64,000 nucleotides of DNA. It comes from Bradyrhizobium sp. CCGB12 (GTDB lineage Bacteria; Pseudomonadota; Alphaproteobacteria; Rhizobiales; Xanthobacteraceae). Location of the stretch: contig NZ_JANADO010000001.1 in assembly GCF_024199845.1 (NCBI RefSeq), forward strand, positions 2,170,001-2,234,000. Direction: 5' to 3'. The notes under the pieces are model-generated. The model searched no databases. It was not told where the DNA came from and saw only the letters and a list, made by a program, of their open reading frames with translations. The position numbers and the translations under genes were made by a program. This document shows, piece after piece, positions 30,038-40,012 of this stretch (position 1 is its first letter; each line of letters begins with the position of its first letter).

Positions 30038-30953
30038 AGCAAGCGGCGAGGCGCCCACCGCAACGCGCTGCGGTTTCGTTGCGCTGATCGGCGCGCCCAA
30101 CGTCGGCAAGTCCACGCTGGTCAACGCGCTGGTCGGCGCCAAGGTGACGATCGTCTCGCGCAAGGTGCAGACCACGCGCGCGCTGATCCGCGGCATCGTG
30201 ATCGAGAACAACGCGCAAATCATCCTGGTCGACACGCCCGGCATCTTCCTGCCCAAGCGCCGGCTCGACCGCGCCATGGTCTCGACCGCCTGGAGCGGGG
30301 CGCACGACGCCGATCTCGTCTGCGTGCTGCTTGATGCCAAGACCGGCATCGACGAGGAGGCCGAGGCCATTCTCGCCAAGGCGGCGAGCGTCAATCACGA
30401 CAAGATCCTTGTCATCAACAAGGTCGACCTGGTCCAGCGTGAGAAGCTGCTGGCGTTGGCGCAGGCCGCCAACGAACGCATGAAGTTCGCGCGGACCTTC
30501 ATGATAGCGGCGATCTCGGGCGACGGCGTCGACGACATCCGCACGACGCTTTCAGCGATGGTGCCGCCAGGCCCGTTCCTCTATCCCGAGGACCAGATGT
30601 CGGACGCGCCGATGCGGCAGTTGGCTGCCGAAATCACGCGCGAAAAAATCTATCAGAAGCTGCACCAGGAATTGCCGTATCAGTCCACGGTCGAGACCGA
30701 CAAGTGGGAGGAGCGCAAGGACAAGTCGGTGCGCATCGAGCAGACGATCTTCGTCGAGCGCGAGAGCCAGCGCAAGATCGTGCTCGGCAAGGGCGGCGCC
30801 ACCATCAAGTCGATCGGCGCGGACTCGCGGAAAGAGCTGATGCAGATCCTGGATGTGCCGGTGCATCTGTTCCTGTTCGTCAAGGTGCGCGAGAACTGGG
30901 GCGACGATCCCGATCGCTATCGCGAGATGGGCCTGGACTTCCCGAAGGAATAA
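30027..30953 (+). CDS. era: GTPase Era, 308 aa
   Basis: Essential ribosome-assembly GTPase binding the 3' end of 16S rRNA. GTPase motifs: G1 GAPNVGKSTLV, G2 region QTTRALIRGI, G3 DTPGIF, G4 NKVD. The C-terminal KH domain includes ERESQRKIVLGKGGATIKSI and FVKVRENWGDDPDRYREMGL. The ATG at 30027 overlaps rnc by 11 bases; a TTG four codons upstream is also in frame. It is co-transcribed with lepB-rnc, the classic rnc-era arrangement. Confidence 0.97.
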   Translation: MTAEASGEAPTATRCGFVALIGAPNVGKSTLVNALVGAKVTIVSRKVQTTRALIRGIVIENNAQIILVDTPGIFLPKRRLDRAMVSTAWSGAHDADLVCVLLDAKTGIDEEAEAILAKAASVNHDKILVINKVDLVQREKLLALAQAANERMKFARTFMIAAISGDGVDDIRTTLSAMVPPGPFLYPEDQMSDAPMRQLAAEITREKIYQKLHQELPYQSTVETDKWEERKDKSVRIEQTIFVERESQRKIVLGKGGATIKSIGADSRKELMQILDVPVHLFLFVKVRENWGDDPDRYREMGLDFPKE

Positions 30954-30973
30954 CAAGAAAAGATCGGTTACCG

Positions 30974-31354
30974 ATGAGCGTACCCAGCAACGTCCGGCGC
31001 TTCGAAGCGCTGCTCTATGCGTCACTGATGCTGGATGCCCTGTCGGTCGCGGTGCAGGACCGCACGCCCAATGCCGAGATGACCGAGCAGATGATCATGA
31101 CGGCGACCCTGCTCGCCGGCGGCATGATCCTGCTGCTGGTCTATTTCGTCTGGCTCGCCGCGCATTGGCGCAAGAACTGGCCGCGCTGGGTGCTGGCAGC
31201 AGCGCTCGTGCTTTCGGTGATCTCGCTCGGCCAGATCATCGGCGAGAAAGGCATGGAGCTCGACAGCGCCATCGAGATCGTCTCCTGCGTCCTGACCACG
31301 ATGGGACTCTATTTCTCCTTCACCGGCGACGCCAAGGGCTGGTTCAACGCGTGA
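30974..31354 (+). CDS. Predicted integral membrane protein, 126 aa
   Basis: Unrecognised small membrane protein. Hydrophobic segments are visible around MIMTATLLAGGMILLLVYFV, WVLAAALVLSVISLGQII and IEIVSCVLTTMGLYFSFT, with a possible fourth near FEALLYASLMLDALSVAV. It begins 21 bases after era and precedes recO, so it is probably in the same operon. I know no function; similar short proteins occur in Bradyrhizobium between era and recO. Confidence 0.75.
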   Translation: MSVPSNVRRFEALLYASLMLDALSVAVQDRTPNAEMTEQMIMTATLLAGGMILLLVYFVWLAAHWRKNWPRWVLAAALVLSVISLGQIIGEKGMELDSAIEIVSCVLTTMGLYFSFTGDAKGWFNA

Positions 31355-31370
31355 GATTTCACGCGGTGCC

Positions 31371-31464
31371 GTAGGGTGGGCAAAGGCGCGCCCTTGCGCG
31401 CCGTGCCCACCATAATCGTGCTGCGGATCAAATTGGTGGGCACGCTTCGCTTTGCCCGCCCTAC
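31371..31464. repeat. Palindromic intergenic repeat, GTAGGGTGGGCAAAG type
   Basis: Left arm GTAGGGTGGGCAAAG (31371-31385) and right arm CTTTGCCCGCCCTAC (31450-31464) are near-perfect inverted copies enclosing a second stem of GGCGCGCC and GTGCCCACC-type segments. I recognise this as a dispersed noncoding repeat of bradyrhizobial genomes. It sits in the era/orf-recO gap and may form a long hairpin in the transcript. Confidence 0.75.
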
Positions 31465-31494
31465 GATCCCTCGAAATCGGCTAAGCTTCCCCCC

Positions 31495-32247
31495 ATGGAA
31501 TGGACCGATGAAGGCATCGTGCTGGGGGTGCGGCGGCATGGCGAATCCAGCGCCATCGTCGAGCTCTTGACGCGGGCGCATGGCCGGCATCTTGGTCTGG
31601 TCCGCGGCGGCGCGGGCTCGCGGATGCGGCCGCTCTTGCAGCCCGGCAACAGCGTCAGCGCGGTGTGGCGGGCGCGGCTCGACGAGCATCTCGGCACCTA
31701 CGCGATCGAGGGCCTGAAGCTGCGCGCCGCGACTCTGCTGGGATCGTCCCACGGCGTCTATGGCGTCACCCACCTCGCTTCGATTGCGCGGCTGCTGCCC
31801 GAGCGCGATCCGCACGAGGAGATCTTTGCACTGCTCGAACATTCGCTCGATGACTTCGACGATATCGGCGGCGCCGCGGTGCACGTCATCCATTTCGAGC
31901 TGGCGATGCTTGCCGAGCTCGGTTTCGGCCTGGCGCTGGAGAATTGTGCGGTGACCGGAGAGACCACCGACCTGATCTATGTCTCGCCCAAATCCGGCGG
32001 CGCGGTGTCGCGCGGCGCGGGCGAGCCGTGGCGCGACCGGTTGCTGCGCCTGCCGCCATTTCTACGTCATGGCGAGACTGCGAGCGACCTTACCGAGCAG
32101 GATCTCCAGGACGGCTTTCGGTTGACCGGCCTGTTCCTGCTGCGCCATGTGCTGGAACCGCGCGGGCAGGTCCATTCCGACGCAAGGGCCGGCTTCATCA
32201 ACGCCTTGACGCGGCAGCAGGCGAGGGCGGCAATTTCAGCGCCATGA
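31495..32247 (+). CDS. recO: DNA repair protein RecO, 250 aa
   Basis: Recombination mediator helping RecA load on SSB-coated single-strand DNA (RecFOR pathway). The N-terminal OB fold begins [20 protein letters not shown], followed by [22 protein letters not shown], then a helical zinc-finger-like domain whose usual cysteines are poorly conserved, and [19 protein letters not shown] near the C-terminus, a typical alphaproteobacterial feature. Start at ATG 31495 is well placed just after the palindromic repeat. Confidence 0.93.
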   Translation: MEWTDEGIVLGVRRHGESSAIVELLTRAHGRHLGLVRGGAGSRMRPLLQPGNSVSAVWRARLDEHLGTYAIEGLKLRAATLLGSSHGVYGVTHLASIARLLPERDPHEEIFALLEHSLDDFDDIGGAAVHVIHFELAMLAELGFGLALENCAVTGETTDLIYVSPKSGGAVSRGAGEPWRDRLLRLPPFLRHGETASDLTEQDLQDGFRLTGLFLLRHVLEPRGQVHSDARAGFINALTRQQARAAISAP

Positions 32248-32345
32248 CCTAACCGCGCCTCTGCCTTGCCCTTGACGTGGCGTTCCGCGGGAACAAAATC
32301 GGGGCTGTCGAGTTCGCTCTCAGGTTCCACAACGGGGACTGCCAA

Positions 32346-32633
32346 ATGTTGATCAGGGGATTCGCCTTGTCTGCGGCGCTGCTGACGTTTGCGCCCGATG
32401 CAACGGCCGGCGAGCCGCAGCCTGGCGTGTTTCGCCGGGCGTCCTGCACCGTCGTCCGGTACTATGTGGCCAAATATTCCGCTGCGGCCGCAGAGACATG
32501 GGCGCGGTCTCACGGCGCCACGGAGGCCGAGATCGAGGCCGCCCGCCGCTGTGTAACCAATGCGCCGGCGGCTGCCCAAGCGCCTGGCCAGGCCAAAAAC
32601 CAGCCTGTGACAGCCGGCTGGGCCGGCCATTAG
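32346..32633 (+). CDS. Small secreted protein of unknown function, 95 aa
   Basis: Signal peptide MLIRGFALSAALLTFAPDAT with likely cleavage near ATA-GEP, then a short region with RRASCTVVRYYVAKYSAAAA and WARSHGATEAEIEAARRCV, and a Pro/Ala/Gln-rich tail. Two Cys (SCTVV and RRCV) could form a disulfide. The helix AETWARSHGATEAEIEAARRC resembles a motif found in several short rhizobial exported proteins. It lies between recO and parC. Function unknown. Confidence 0.72.
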   Translation: MLIRGFALSAALLTFAPDATAGEPQPGVFRRASCTVVRYYVAKYSAAAAETWARSHGATEAEIEAARRCVTNAPAAAQAPGQAKNQPVTAGWAGH

Positions 32634-32694
32634 GCCGCCCACAGGGAACCAATCGATCCTTGCCCGATTCGCTTCCACGGTTTAACCGGGCGGC

Positions 32695-34953
32695 ATGGGA
32701 AAACGAATCGTTCCACCGGAAGAGCCGGCCGAAATCCACGAGGTGCGGCTGCAGGAGGCGCTGGAAGAGCGCTATCTCGCTTATGCGCTCTCCACCATCA
32801 TGCACCGTGCGCTGCCGGACGCGCGCGACGGCCTGAAGCCGGTTCACCGGCGCATCCTCTACGGCATGCGCCTGCTTCGCCTCGACCCCGGTACGGCCTT
32901 CAAGAAATCCGCAAAAATCGTCGGCGACGTGATGGGCTCGTTCCATCCGCATGGCGACCAGGCGATCTACGACGCCATGGTGCGCCTCGCGCAGGATTTC
33001 TCCTCGCGCTATCCGCTGGTCGACGGCCAGGGCAATTTCGGCAATATCGACGGCGATAACCCCGCCGCCTACCGCTACACCGAAGCGCGCATGACCGACG
33101 TCGCGCGGCTTCTGCTCGACGGCATCGACGAGGACGGCGTCGAGTTCCGCGCCAATTACGACGGCCAGTCGAAAGAACCGGTCGTGCTGCCCGGCGGTTT
33201 CCCGAACCTGCTCGCCAACGGCGCGCAGGGCATCGCGGTCGGCATGGCCACCTCGATCCCGCCGCACAACGCCGCCGAGCTCTGCGACGCTGCGCTGCAT
33301 CTGATCGAGAAGCCCGACGCGAAATCCAAGGCGCTCCTGAAGTGGGTAAAGGGCCCGGATTTTCCGACCGGCGGCATCATCATCGATTCCAAGCAGGCCA
33401 TTGCGGAAGCCTACACGACCGGCCGCGGCTCGTTCCGTGTCCGCGCCAGGTGGGAGCAGGAAGAGGGCGCGCGCGGCACCTGGGTCGTCGTCGTCACCGA
33501 GATCCCCTTTCTGGTGCAGAAGTCGCGGCTGATCGAGAAGATCGCCGAGCTTCAGGACCAGAAGAAGCTGCCGCTGGTCGGCGATATCAGGGACGAGTCG
33601 GCCGAAGACGTCCGCATCGTGATCGAGCCGAAGTCGAAGAACGTCGATCCCGCCCTGATGATGGAATCGTTGTTCCGGCTGACCGAGCTCGAAAACAAGA
33701 TTCCGTTGAACCTGAACGTGCTGATCAAGGGCCGCATCCCCAAGGTCGTGGGGCTCGCGGAGTGCTTGCGCGAATGGCTCGACCATCTGCGCGACGTCCT
33801 GATCCGCCGCAGCAATTACCGCAAGGCGCAGATCGAGCACCGGCTGGAAGTCCTCGGCGGTTTCCTGATCGCCTATCTGAACATCGACAAGGTGATCAAG
33901 ATCATCCGTACCGAGGATGAGCCGAAGCCGGCGTTGATGAAGGCGTTCAAGCTCACCGAGGTGCAGGCCGAAGCCATTCTCAACATGCGCCTGCGCAGCT
34001 TGCGCAAGCTCGAGGAAATGGAGATCCGCACCGAGGACAAGAACCTCCGCGCCGAGCTCAAAGGCATCAACGCGGTGCTCGCCTCGGAGCCCGAGCAGTG
34101 GAAGAAGGTCGGCGAGCAGGTCGGCAAGGTCCGCGACATGTTCGGGCCGAAGACGCCGCTCGGCAAGCGCCGCACCACGTTCGCCGACGCGCCCGAGCAC
34201 GATCTCGCCGCGATCGAGGAAGCGTTCGTGGAGCGCGAGCCGGTGACGGTCGTGGTCTCCGACAAGGGCTGGATCCGCACCATGAAGGGCCATGTCGAGG
34301 ATCTCTCGGGGCTTGCCTTCAAGCAGGACGACAAGCTCGGCTTCGCTTTCTTCGCCGAGACCACCTCGAAGCTCCTGCTTTTCGCGACCAACGGCAAGTT
34401 CTACTCGCTCGATGTCGCAAAGCTCCCGGGGGGCCGCGGTCACGGCGAGCCGATCCGCCTGTTCATCGACCTCGAGCAGGAGGCCGCGCCCGTCGCGCTG
34501 TTCGTCAACAAGGGCGGCCGCAAATTCCTGGTCGCGAGCCACGAGGGCCAGGGCTTTGTCGTCAACGAGGACGATTGCGTCGGCACGACCAAGAAGGGCA
34601 AGCAGGTCCTCAATGTCGAGATGCCGAACGAGGCGCGCGCGATCACCGAGGTGCTCGGCGACACGGTCGCGGTCATAGGCGAGAACCGCAAGATGCTGGT
34701 CTTCCCGCTCGACCAGGTGCCGGAGATGGCCCGCGGCCGCGGCGTCCGCCTCCAGAAGTACAAGGACGGCGGCCTCTCTGACGTTGCCGTGTTCGACGCC
34801 AAGGCGGGCCTCACCTGGAGGGACTCCGCAGGGCGCGAATTCTCGACGTCCATGAAGGAGCTCGCCGAATGGCAGGGCACCCGCGCCGACGCCGGCCGCT
34901 TGCCGCCAAAGGGTTTCCCGAAGTCGAATAAGTTCGGCAAGGTGATCGGGTAG
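32695..34953 (+). CDS. parC: DNA topoisomerase IV subunit A, 752 aa
   Basis: Breaks and rejoins DNA in the ParC2ParE2 decatenase. The winged-helix/quinolone region has [20 protein letters not shown] and [20 protein letters not shown]; the catalytic Tyr is Tyr128 in [10 protein letters not shown]. The C-terminal beta-pinwheel carries degenerate blades such as [15 protein letters not shown] and [10 protein letters not shown]. The length (752) and GSFHPHGDQ pattern favour ParC over GyrA. It converges on the 1,671-aa gene, with a perfect palindrome between the stops. Confidence 0.95.
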   Translation: MGKRIVPPEEPAEIHEVRLQEALEERYLAYALSTIMHRALPDARDGLKPVHRRILYGMRLLRLDPGTAFKKSAKIVGDVMGSFHPHGDQAIYDAMVRLAQDFSSRYPLVDGQGNFGNIDGDNPAAYRYTEARMTDVARLLLDGIDEDGVEFRANYDGQSKEPVVLPGGFPNLLANGAQGIAVGMATSIPPHNAAELCDAALHLIEKPDAKSKALLKWVKGPDFPTGGIIIDSKQAIAEAYTTGRGSFRVRARWEQEEGARGTWVVVVTEIPFLVQKSRLIEKIAELQDQKKLPLVGDIRDESAEDVRIVIEPKSKNVDPALMMESLFRLTELENKIPLNLNVLIKGRIPKVVGLAECLREWLDHLRDVLIRRSNYRKAQIEHRLEVLGGFLIAYLNIDKVIKIIRTEDEPKPALMKAFKLTEVQAEAILNMRLRSLRKLEEMEIRTEDKNLRAELKGINAVLASEPEQWKKVGEQVGKVRDMFGPKTPLGKRRTTFADAPEHDLAAIEEAFVEREPVTVVVSDKGWIRTMKGHVEDLSGLAFKQDDKLGFAFFAETTSKLLLFATNGKFYSLDVAKLPGGRGHGEPIRLFIDLEQEAAPVALFVNKGGRKFLVASHEGQGFVVNEDDCVGTTKKGKQVLNVEMPNEARAITEVLGDTVAVIGENRKMLVFPLDQVPEMARGRGVRLQKYKDGGLSDVAVFDAKAGLTWRDSAGREFSTSMKELAEWQGTRADAGRLPPKGFPKSNKFGKVIG

Positions 34954-34965
34954 CAGACGCAAGCA

Positions 34966-34993
34966 GATCGCGCCCGTCTAGACGGGCGCGATC
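34966..34993. terminator. Perfect 28-base palindrome between convergent genes, probable bidirectional terminator
   Basis: GATCGCGCCCGTCT and AGACGGGCGCGATC are exact inverse copies with no spacer base, 12 bases after the parC stop and 3 bases after the stop of the opposed large gene. It serves both strands equally; no long T-tract is present on either side. Confidence 0.7.
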
Positions 34994-34996
34994 CAT

Positions 34997-37900
34997 CTAG
35001 CCCGCAAGTTGCGGTCGAAACACAACATCTGCCCAATAGTTGTTGGCACTGAAGCTGTTCGACGGAAACAGTCCTTCGCTGCCGGTGCCGCCGTAGGCAT
35101 AGACGCCGTTGCCCCCGGCCGCGGTGGTGGACGGCGCCGTCAGCGAACCGCTTGTGACCGGATTGGCGAAGAAGTTGTTGGTCGCCACATAGGCGCCGTC
35201 GGTGTGGTACGAGGCGACGTAGGTGGTGTCGGCCGCGATCGCGACTGGCGTCGGCAACGACACGGTCTGCCAGCCACTCGCCGACGTGTTGGTGAAGGTG
35301 ACGCTGGCGAGCTTGGTGCCGGTTGCGCTCCACAAGTCGAGCAGGTCGGGTCCGGTGTCGTTGGCACTGCGGTAGAACTTGAGCGCGGTGATGTCGCCGG
35401 CCATCGACGAGGTGAACTTGACGCCCAGTTCAAGCGGCGAGCCGTCATTGTATTCATTGTGCACCGGCGTGGACGAGCTGAACAGGCTGACCACCTGTTG
35501 TGTCGCCGTTACGTCGATGTTGAATGTCTCACTGGCCGCGAGGCCGCCGAGGTCGGTGGCGGACGCCTTGACACTGAACGTGCCGACATTGGCGGAGCCC
35601 GGCGTGCCACTGAACGTTCGCGTTGCCGGGTCGAATGTCAGCCAGGTGGGAAGCGCAGAGCCGTCGGAGGCCGTCGCCGCATAGGTGAGGCTGTCGCCGG
35701 CGTCGACATCAGTGAAGGTGCCGGCCGGCAGCGCGAGCGAAAACGCCGAGCCGACGACGGCGTTCTGGCCGGCGGTCTGATTAGCCAGCACCGGCGCGTC
35801 GTTGGCGCCGTGAATGTTGATCGTCAGCGTCGTCGATGACATGGCGCCGGCCGAATCCCGCATCGTATAGTTGAAGACATCCGACAGCGTGTCGGTCGAC
35901 TGCCGCAAGGCCTGCACGGCGGAATCGGTCTCGTTGACGGTGTAGGTGTAGTTGCCGGCGGCATCGAAAATGATGCTGCCATGCGCACCGGCGAGCGCCG
36001 CGCCGAACGTGCCGTTGCTGGTGCCGAAGCTGACGGCAGTGACCGTTTTGGTGTCGCCGGCATCCGGATCGGTATCGTTGGTGAGGACGTTGCCGCTCGC
36101 CGGCGAGCCGCCGGACCCATTGGCAAGGCCTCCTTTCTCGGTCGCATTGCCCGTGTCGGCAACGGCGGTCGGCGTCGTATTGCTGGGGGTACCGCCGCTC
36201 GTGGAGAAGACGACGTCTGCCCAGTAGTTGCTGGCGTTCCAGGTGTTGGTCGGGAAGATGCCGGCGGCGCTTGTGCCGCCGTAGGCATAGACGCCGTTGC
36301 CGCCGGCCGTGGTGGTCGACGGCGCGGTCAATACTCCGTTGGTGACGGCGGAGGTGAAGTAGTTGTTGGTCACCACGTAGCTGCCATTGGTGTGGTAGGA
36401 GACGACATAGGTGGTGTTGGCCGCGATGGAGACCGGCGTTGCCAGGGTCACGGTCTGCCAGCCGCTTGCTGACGTGTTGCTGAAAGTGGCGCTGGCAAGC
36501 TTCGTGCCGGTCGCACTCCACAAGTCGAGCAGGTCGGGGCCGGTGTCGCCGGCGCTGCGGTAGAACTTCAGTGCGGTGATGTTGCCAGCCGCCGACGAGG
36601 TGAACTTCATGCCGACCTCGAGGGGGGTGCCGTCATTCAAGCTGACTTGCTGCGGCGTATCGGCTGCACTGAAGAGGCTGACCGGCTGCGATCCCGGTGC
36701 GACGACATTCAAGTCGACGTTGGCGGTGGCCGTTCCTCCTCGTCCGTCCGAAATCGTGTAACTAAAAGCTGCCGCTCCAAGGTAGCCTGCGTCCGGCGTA
36801 AAGGTAATGGTGTTGTTTGCCGGGTTGGGTTGGGTGTTGAGCACCACGGTGCCATGTACGGCGCCGCTCACGGCCGTAATCGTCAGGGCGTCACCATTAG
36901 CATCGCTGTCATTGGCGGTCAGGGACGCCGCCGTGATGGTGACAGCCGTGCCTTGCGTGGTCACAACTCCGGAATCGCCGACGGCCACTGGCGCGACATT
37001 GGTCATCCCCGTGGATGGGTTGAACATGACGTCCACCCAGAAGTTTGTCGACTGGTACGTATTGGTCGGGTACAGAGCGCTGCTGCCATAGGCGTAGACG
37101 CCGTTGCCCTGAGCAGGTGCAGTCAATGGACCATTGGTCACGTCCGTCGTGAAATAATTATTCGTATTGGAGTAGTGGCCGACGTCGGTGTGATACGAGA
37201 CGGTGTAGATCGTTCCAGGAGTGATAGTCACCGGTGTGGAAAAAAGGGCGCTCTGCCAGCCACTCGCTGTTTCATTTGTGAAGGTGACCGTAGCGAGCTC
37301 CACACCTGTACTTGACCAAAGCTCGCCGGTGTGGGTCCCGGTATCCTCACTGCTCTTGTAGAAGCGAATACCGCTAACGGTACCCGCGACAGAGGAATCG
37401 AACCTGACGCCTAGCTCGACAGGGCTGGCGTCGAGGGTGTTCAGAGTCGCAGGAGTCGCCGAGCCCGAAAACAGCGTGAGATAGGAGGGCGCAGTGACGG
37501 TGACCGTGCGCCCCGCCGACGGCGTTTCCAGATTGATACTGTCGTCAACGGCGCGCGTGAGAATGGTGTAGGTGCCGGCAACCTGAGGGGACCAGGCGTA
37601 GGTCCATGTTGCCTCTCCTGTTACCGGATGCCAGCTCGCGCCATTATCGGTTGAAATTTCCACGCCAGCGATGACGCCCCCAACGTCTGTCGCCGTGCCG
37701 GTGATCGTGACAGAGCTCTGCGCGGTCACCGTGCCCGGGTCGTTGATGACGGAAACCGGTGCGGTATGGTCGGTCGAAGGTTGCCCAGTGATCAGCCCCG
37801 ATTGAAGCGTTCCCGGTTGAACGCCCATATCGGCGAACAGGTTGACCATTGCCTGCTGGACGCGCGGATCGACCGGGGTCTCTTCCTTGTCGTGGTTGGC

Positions 37901-40012
37901 GCTGAGTGCCCAGGGCCAATAGACCGTCCCCGCGCCGAAAACCAATGCGCCGCTGGGGGCTCGATACAGTGTGAGGTTGTGCGTCGCAGTTCCCGGACCG
38001 ACCGTGCTTCCGTAGTCGAGAAGATAAGTGCTGACGTCAACCGTCGTTGAGGAAAGCCGCACCAGCCCAGCCGGATCGAAGCCGTTGTCGGGCGCTGTGT
38101 CCCATTCATAGCCGAGGTAGTTTGTGTTCAACGACGCTGTCTGACCAGGCTGCAGGTCCGCGATGCTGGTGTTTCGCCAGAAGCGTAAGTCAGCGTCCGC
38201 GTAGGGAATCGTAATCGTACCCAGGTTTGTGCCGACGTCGTCGACCTGGAACAGCGTACCGGTGAGTGAATTTTCCGGGTCGCCACCACCAACAGCAGGT
38301 GGGCTGAAGCGCGGGTCGCGGAACGTGCCCGTCCACTGGTCGGTGGGATCGATCGGAGCGTTTGCCCAGGTTTCCTTGTAGCTGATCAAGGTGCGGTAAG
38401 GCGTACCGTCGCTGCTGATGCTGTTGCCCCAACGCGTCCGCCAGTAGACCTCGTTTCCGCTCCAGAACTCCAGGTTGACACCGGCGTCGCGCGCGGCTTC
38501 GACATTCGCCCGCTGCTGACCTGACCAATATTCGTCGTGACCGGCGTCAAGGTAGACCTTGTGGTTCAGCAACAGACTGCCGTAACGGTCGACGTCGAGC
38601 CCGCTCATGTAGGAGACGTCGTAGCCGTTCTCCTCCAGCCAGGAGATTGCCGAATACTCGGCGCCGAAGAGGTAGTCCTGGGGACCGGCGTATGTTCCAA
38701 CGCCGCCACGCGTCGCGATGGGCCGGTTATAGCTGACCGCATAGGCCCGTCCGGCACCCTGACCTTGCGCCGGACCATCGCCGCCATAGAAATTCGCGCC
38801 GCCCCAGCCGTTGTAGGCCTGCCAGGTTTCGTCGGAAGTTTGGAACACGATATCGCTGTGACTGCTGTCATCGCGCACGATGAACGGAATCTGGTTCTCG
38901 CCTGAAGTACCGTCCAAGCGAGTCAGTTTCGCGATGTACACCCCCGATACGGCGTCCGCTGGAACGTCCCACGATGCCGAGACAGACCAATTGCCCGCGT
39001 CGACCAGTCCCGTGGTCGGGTCAGTCAGCGGCGCCGGCTGAGACTGGACGCCGGTGTGATCGATCGACGCAACTTTTCTGGCGCCCATGCCGCCATAATA
39101 GCCCAGGCGATAGATATCGATCCTGTAGTGATCTGAATCCGTATTGATCTTGAAGCTGACGGTCGTGCCGTGGTCCACGCTGATGTCGGTCGCGAAGCCT
39201 TCGATGTTCGAGTCACCCGCGCCATCGATTCCCCACTCGCTCTCCGGATTACCGGGCTTTTGATTTTCCAGCACGATGGGGTTGATCGCGGTGGGCGCTG
39301 CCAGCAGGGTTGCCGCCGCGGTCTGCGGCGCGACCGCAGTCGTAACGGGGCCGGCCAGGATTCCGATCTGTCCAACTGGTCCAGTGCCGCTTCCGCCGCC
39401 GGGCAACGCGCCATTCCAGTTCGTCACGGGCACGACATTCACCGTGGACATCGGGTCGCTCATCGAAGCGGTTGGAAGGCCCGATGAACCCGTCGCGATG
39501 TGATCGGCGGCACCCGGTGCGCCTGCACCGTAGGATTGACCTGCCAGAGCACTATGCTTGCTGGCTGGGGTCTGTGCGAGCACCTGGAGTGGGCAGTTGA
39601 CGTAGCCGCACGTGCCACAGCAAGGACTGCCGCTTGCCGGCAGGGTCATGGATACCGGAGGCGCGGAGCCAGCCTCTGACACGGCATTCGCGGATTGAGC
39701 CGGCCAGTGATTTGTAAGCGAACTCGAAGCCGGAGGCTCAGCGGCGCCCGGTAACGTATCGATGTTGCCGCTCTGCAAAGGCGGACGGTCCACGCTGCCG
39801 CTCGAAGAGATCGGCGGCACGTTCGCCAAAGATCCCCCGCAAGGAATGTTCGCGAGATTTATGTCCATGGACGTGCGGCGATACAACGCAGTGCCCGGAG
39901 CGATTTGTCCAATTGCGGCGCTGCCAATTCTTTGGCCTGATTCCCGCAACCTTTTTTTGGCTGTCTCGACACGCGATTGTCCGACGCCAAAGAAGGAATT
40001 GTTGTCTTGCAT
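34997..40012 (-). CDS. Giant multidomain protein: N,N-dimethylformamidase-like region, Ig/cadherin/VCBS modules and three DUF4082 domains, 1,671 aa
   Basis: Residues ~1-245 are Pro/Ser/Gly-rich, with a CCGTCGYVNC cluster (131-140) and no classical Sec signal. ~247-745 resembles the large subunit of N,N-dimethylformamidase (YRIDIYRLGYYGGMGARKV, QAYNGWGG, DAGHDEYWSG at 489-498, WSGNEVYWRTRW at 517-528). ~752-842 is Ig-like. DUF4082 modules lie at ~845-998, ~1111-1270 and ~1508-1667, with a cadherin-like module at ~1005-1105, VCBS at ~1280-1402 and a dystroglycan-type cadherin module at ~1405-1502. DUF4082 modules are thought to bind carbohydrate, so a secreted or surface enzyme is plausible; lack of a Sec leader suggests type I or another export route. 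An ICE-like dyad lies ~105 bases upstream. Substrate unknown. Confidence 0.85.
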   Translation of the reverse strand: MQDNNSFFGVGQSRVETAKKRLRESGQRIGSAAIGQIAPGTALYRRTSMDINLANIPCGGSLANVPPISSSGSVDRPPLQSGNIDTLPGAAEPPASSSLTNHWPAQSANAVSEAGSAPPVSMTLPASGSPCCGTCGYVNCPLQVLAQTPASKHSALAGQSYGAGAPGAADHIATGSSGLPTASMSDPMSTVNVVPVTNWNGALPGGGSGTGPVGQIGILAGPVTTAVAPQTAAATLLAAPTAINPIVLENQKPGNPESEWGIDGAGDSNIEGFATDISVDHGTTVSFKINTDSDHYRIDIYRLGYYGGMGARKVASIDHTGVQSQPAPLTDPTTGLVDAGNWSVSASWDVPADAVSGVYIAKLTRLDGTSGENQIPFIVRDDSSHSDIVFQTSDETWQAYNGWGGANFYGGDGPAQGQGAGRAYAVSYNRPIATRGGVGTYAGPQDYLFGAEYSAISWLEENGYDVSYMSGLDVDRYGSLLLNHKVYLDAGHDEYWSGQQRANVEAARDAGVNLEFWSGNEVYWRTRWGNSISSDGTPYRTLISYKETWANAPIDPTDQWTGTFRDPRFSPPAVGGGDPENSLTGTLFQVDDVGTNLGTITIPYADADLRFWRNTSIADLQPGQTASLNTNYLGYEWDTAPDNGFDPAGLVRLSSTTVDVSTYLLDYGSTVGPGTATHNLTLYRAPSGALVFGAGTVYWPWALSANHDKEETPVDPRVQQAMVNLFADMGVQPGTLQSGLITGQPSTDHTAPVSVINDPGTVTAQSSVTITGTATDVGGVIAGVEISTDNGASWHPVTGEATWTYAWSPQVAGTYTILTRAVDDSINLETPSAGRTVTVTAPSYLTLFSGSATPATLNTLDASPVELGVRFDSSVAGTVSGIRFYKSSEDTGTHTGELWSSTGVELATVTFTNETASGWQSALFSTPVTITPGTIYTVSYHTDVGHYSNTNNYFTTDVTNGPLTAPAQGNGVYAYGSSALYPTNTYQSTNFWVDVMFNPSTGMTNVAPVAVGDSGVVTTQGTAVTITAASLTANDSDANGDALTITAVSGAVHGTVVLNTQPNPANNTITFTPDAGYLGAAAFSYTISDGRGGTATANVDLNVVAPGSQPVSLFSAADTPQQVSLNDGTPLEVGMKFTSSAAGNITALKFYRSAGDTGPDLLDLWSATGTKLASATFSNTSASGWQTVTLATPVSIAANTTYVVSYHTNGSYVVTNNYFTSAVTNGVLTAPSTTTAGGNGVYAYGGTSAAGIFPTNTWNASNYWADVVFSTSGGTPSNTTPTAVADTGNATEKGGLANGSGGSPASGNVLTNDTDPDAGDTKTVTAVSFGTSNGTFGAALAGAHGSIIFDAAGNYTYTVNETDSAVQALRQSTDTLSDVFNYTMRDSAGAMSSTTLTINIHGANDAPVLANQTAGQNAVVGSAFSLALPAGTFTDVDAGDSLTYAATASDGSALPTWLTFDPATRTFSGTPGSANVGTFSVKASATDLGGLAASETFNIDVTATQQVVSLFSSSTPVHNEYNDGSPLELGVKFTSSMAGDITALKFYRSANDTGPDLLDLWSATGTKLASVTFTNTSASGWQTVSLPTPVAIAADTTYVASYHTDGAYVATNNFFANPVTSGSLTAPSTTAAGGNGVYAYGGTGSEGLFPSNSFSANNYWADVVFRPQLAG

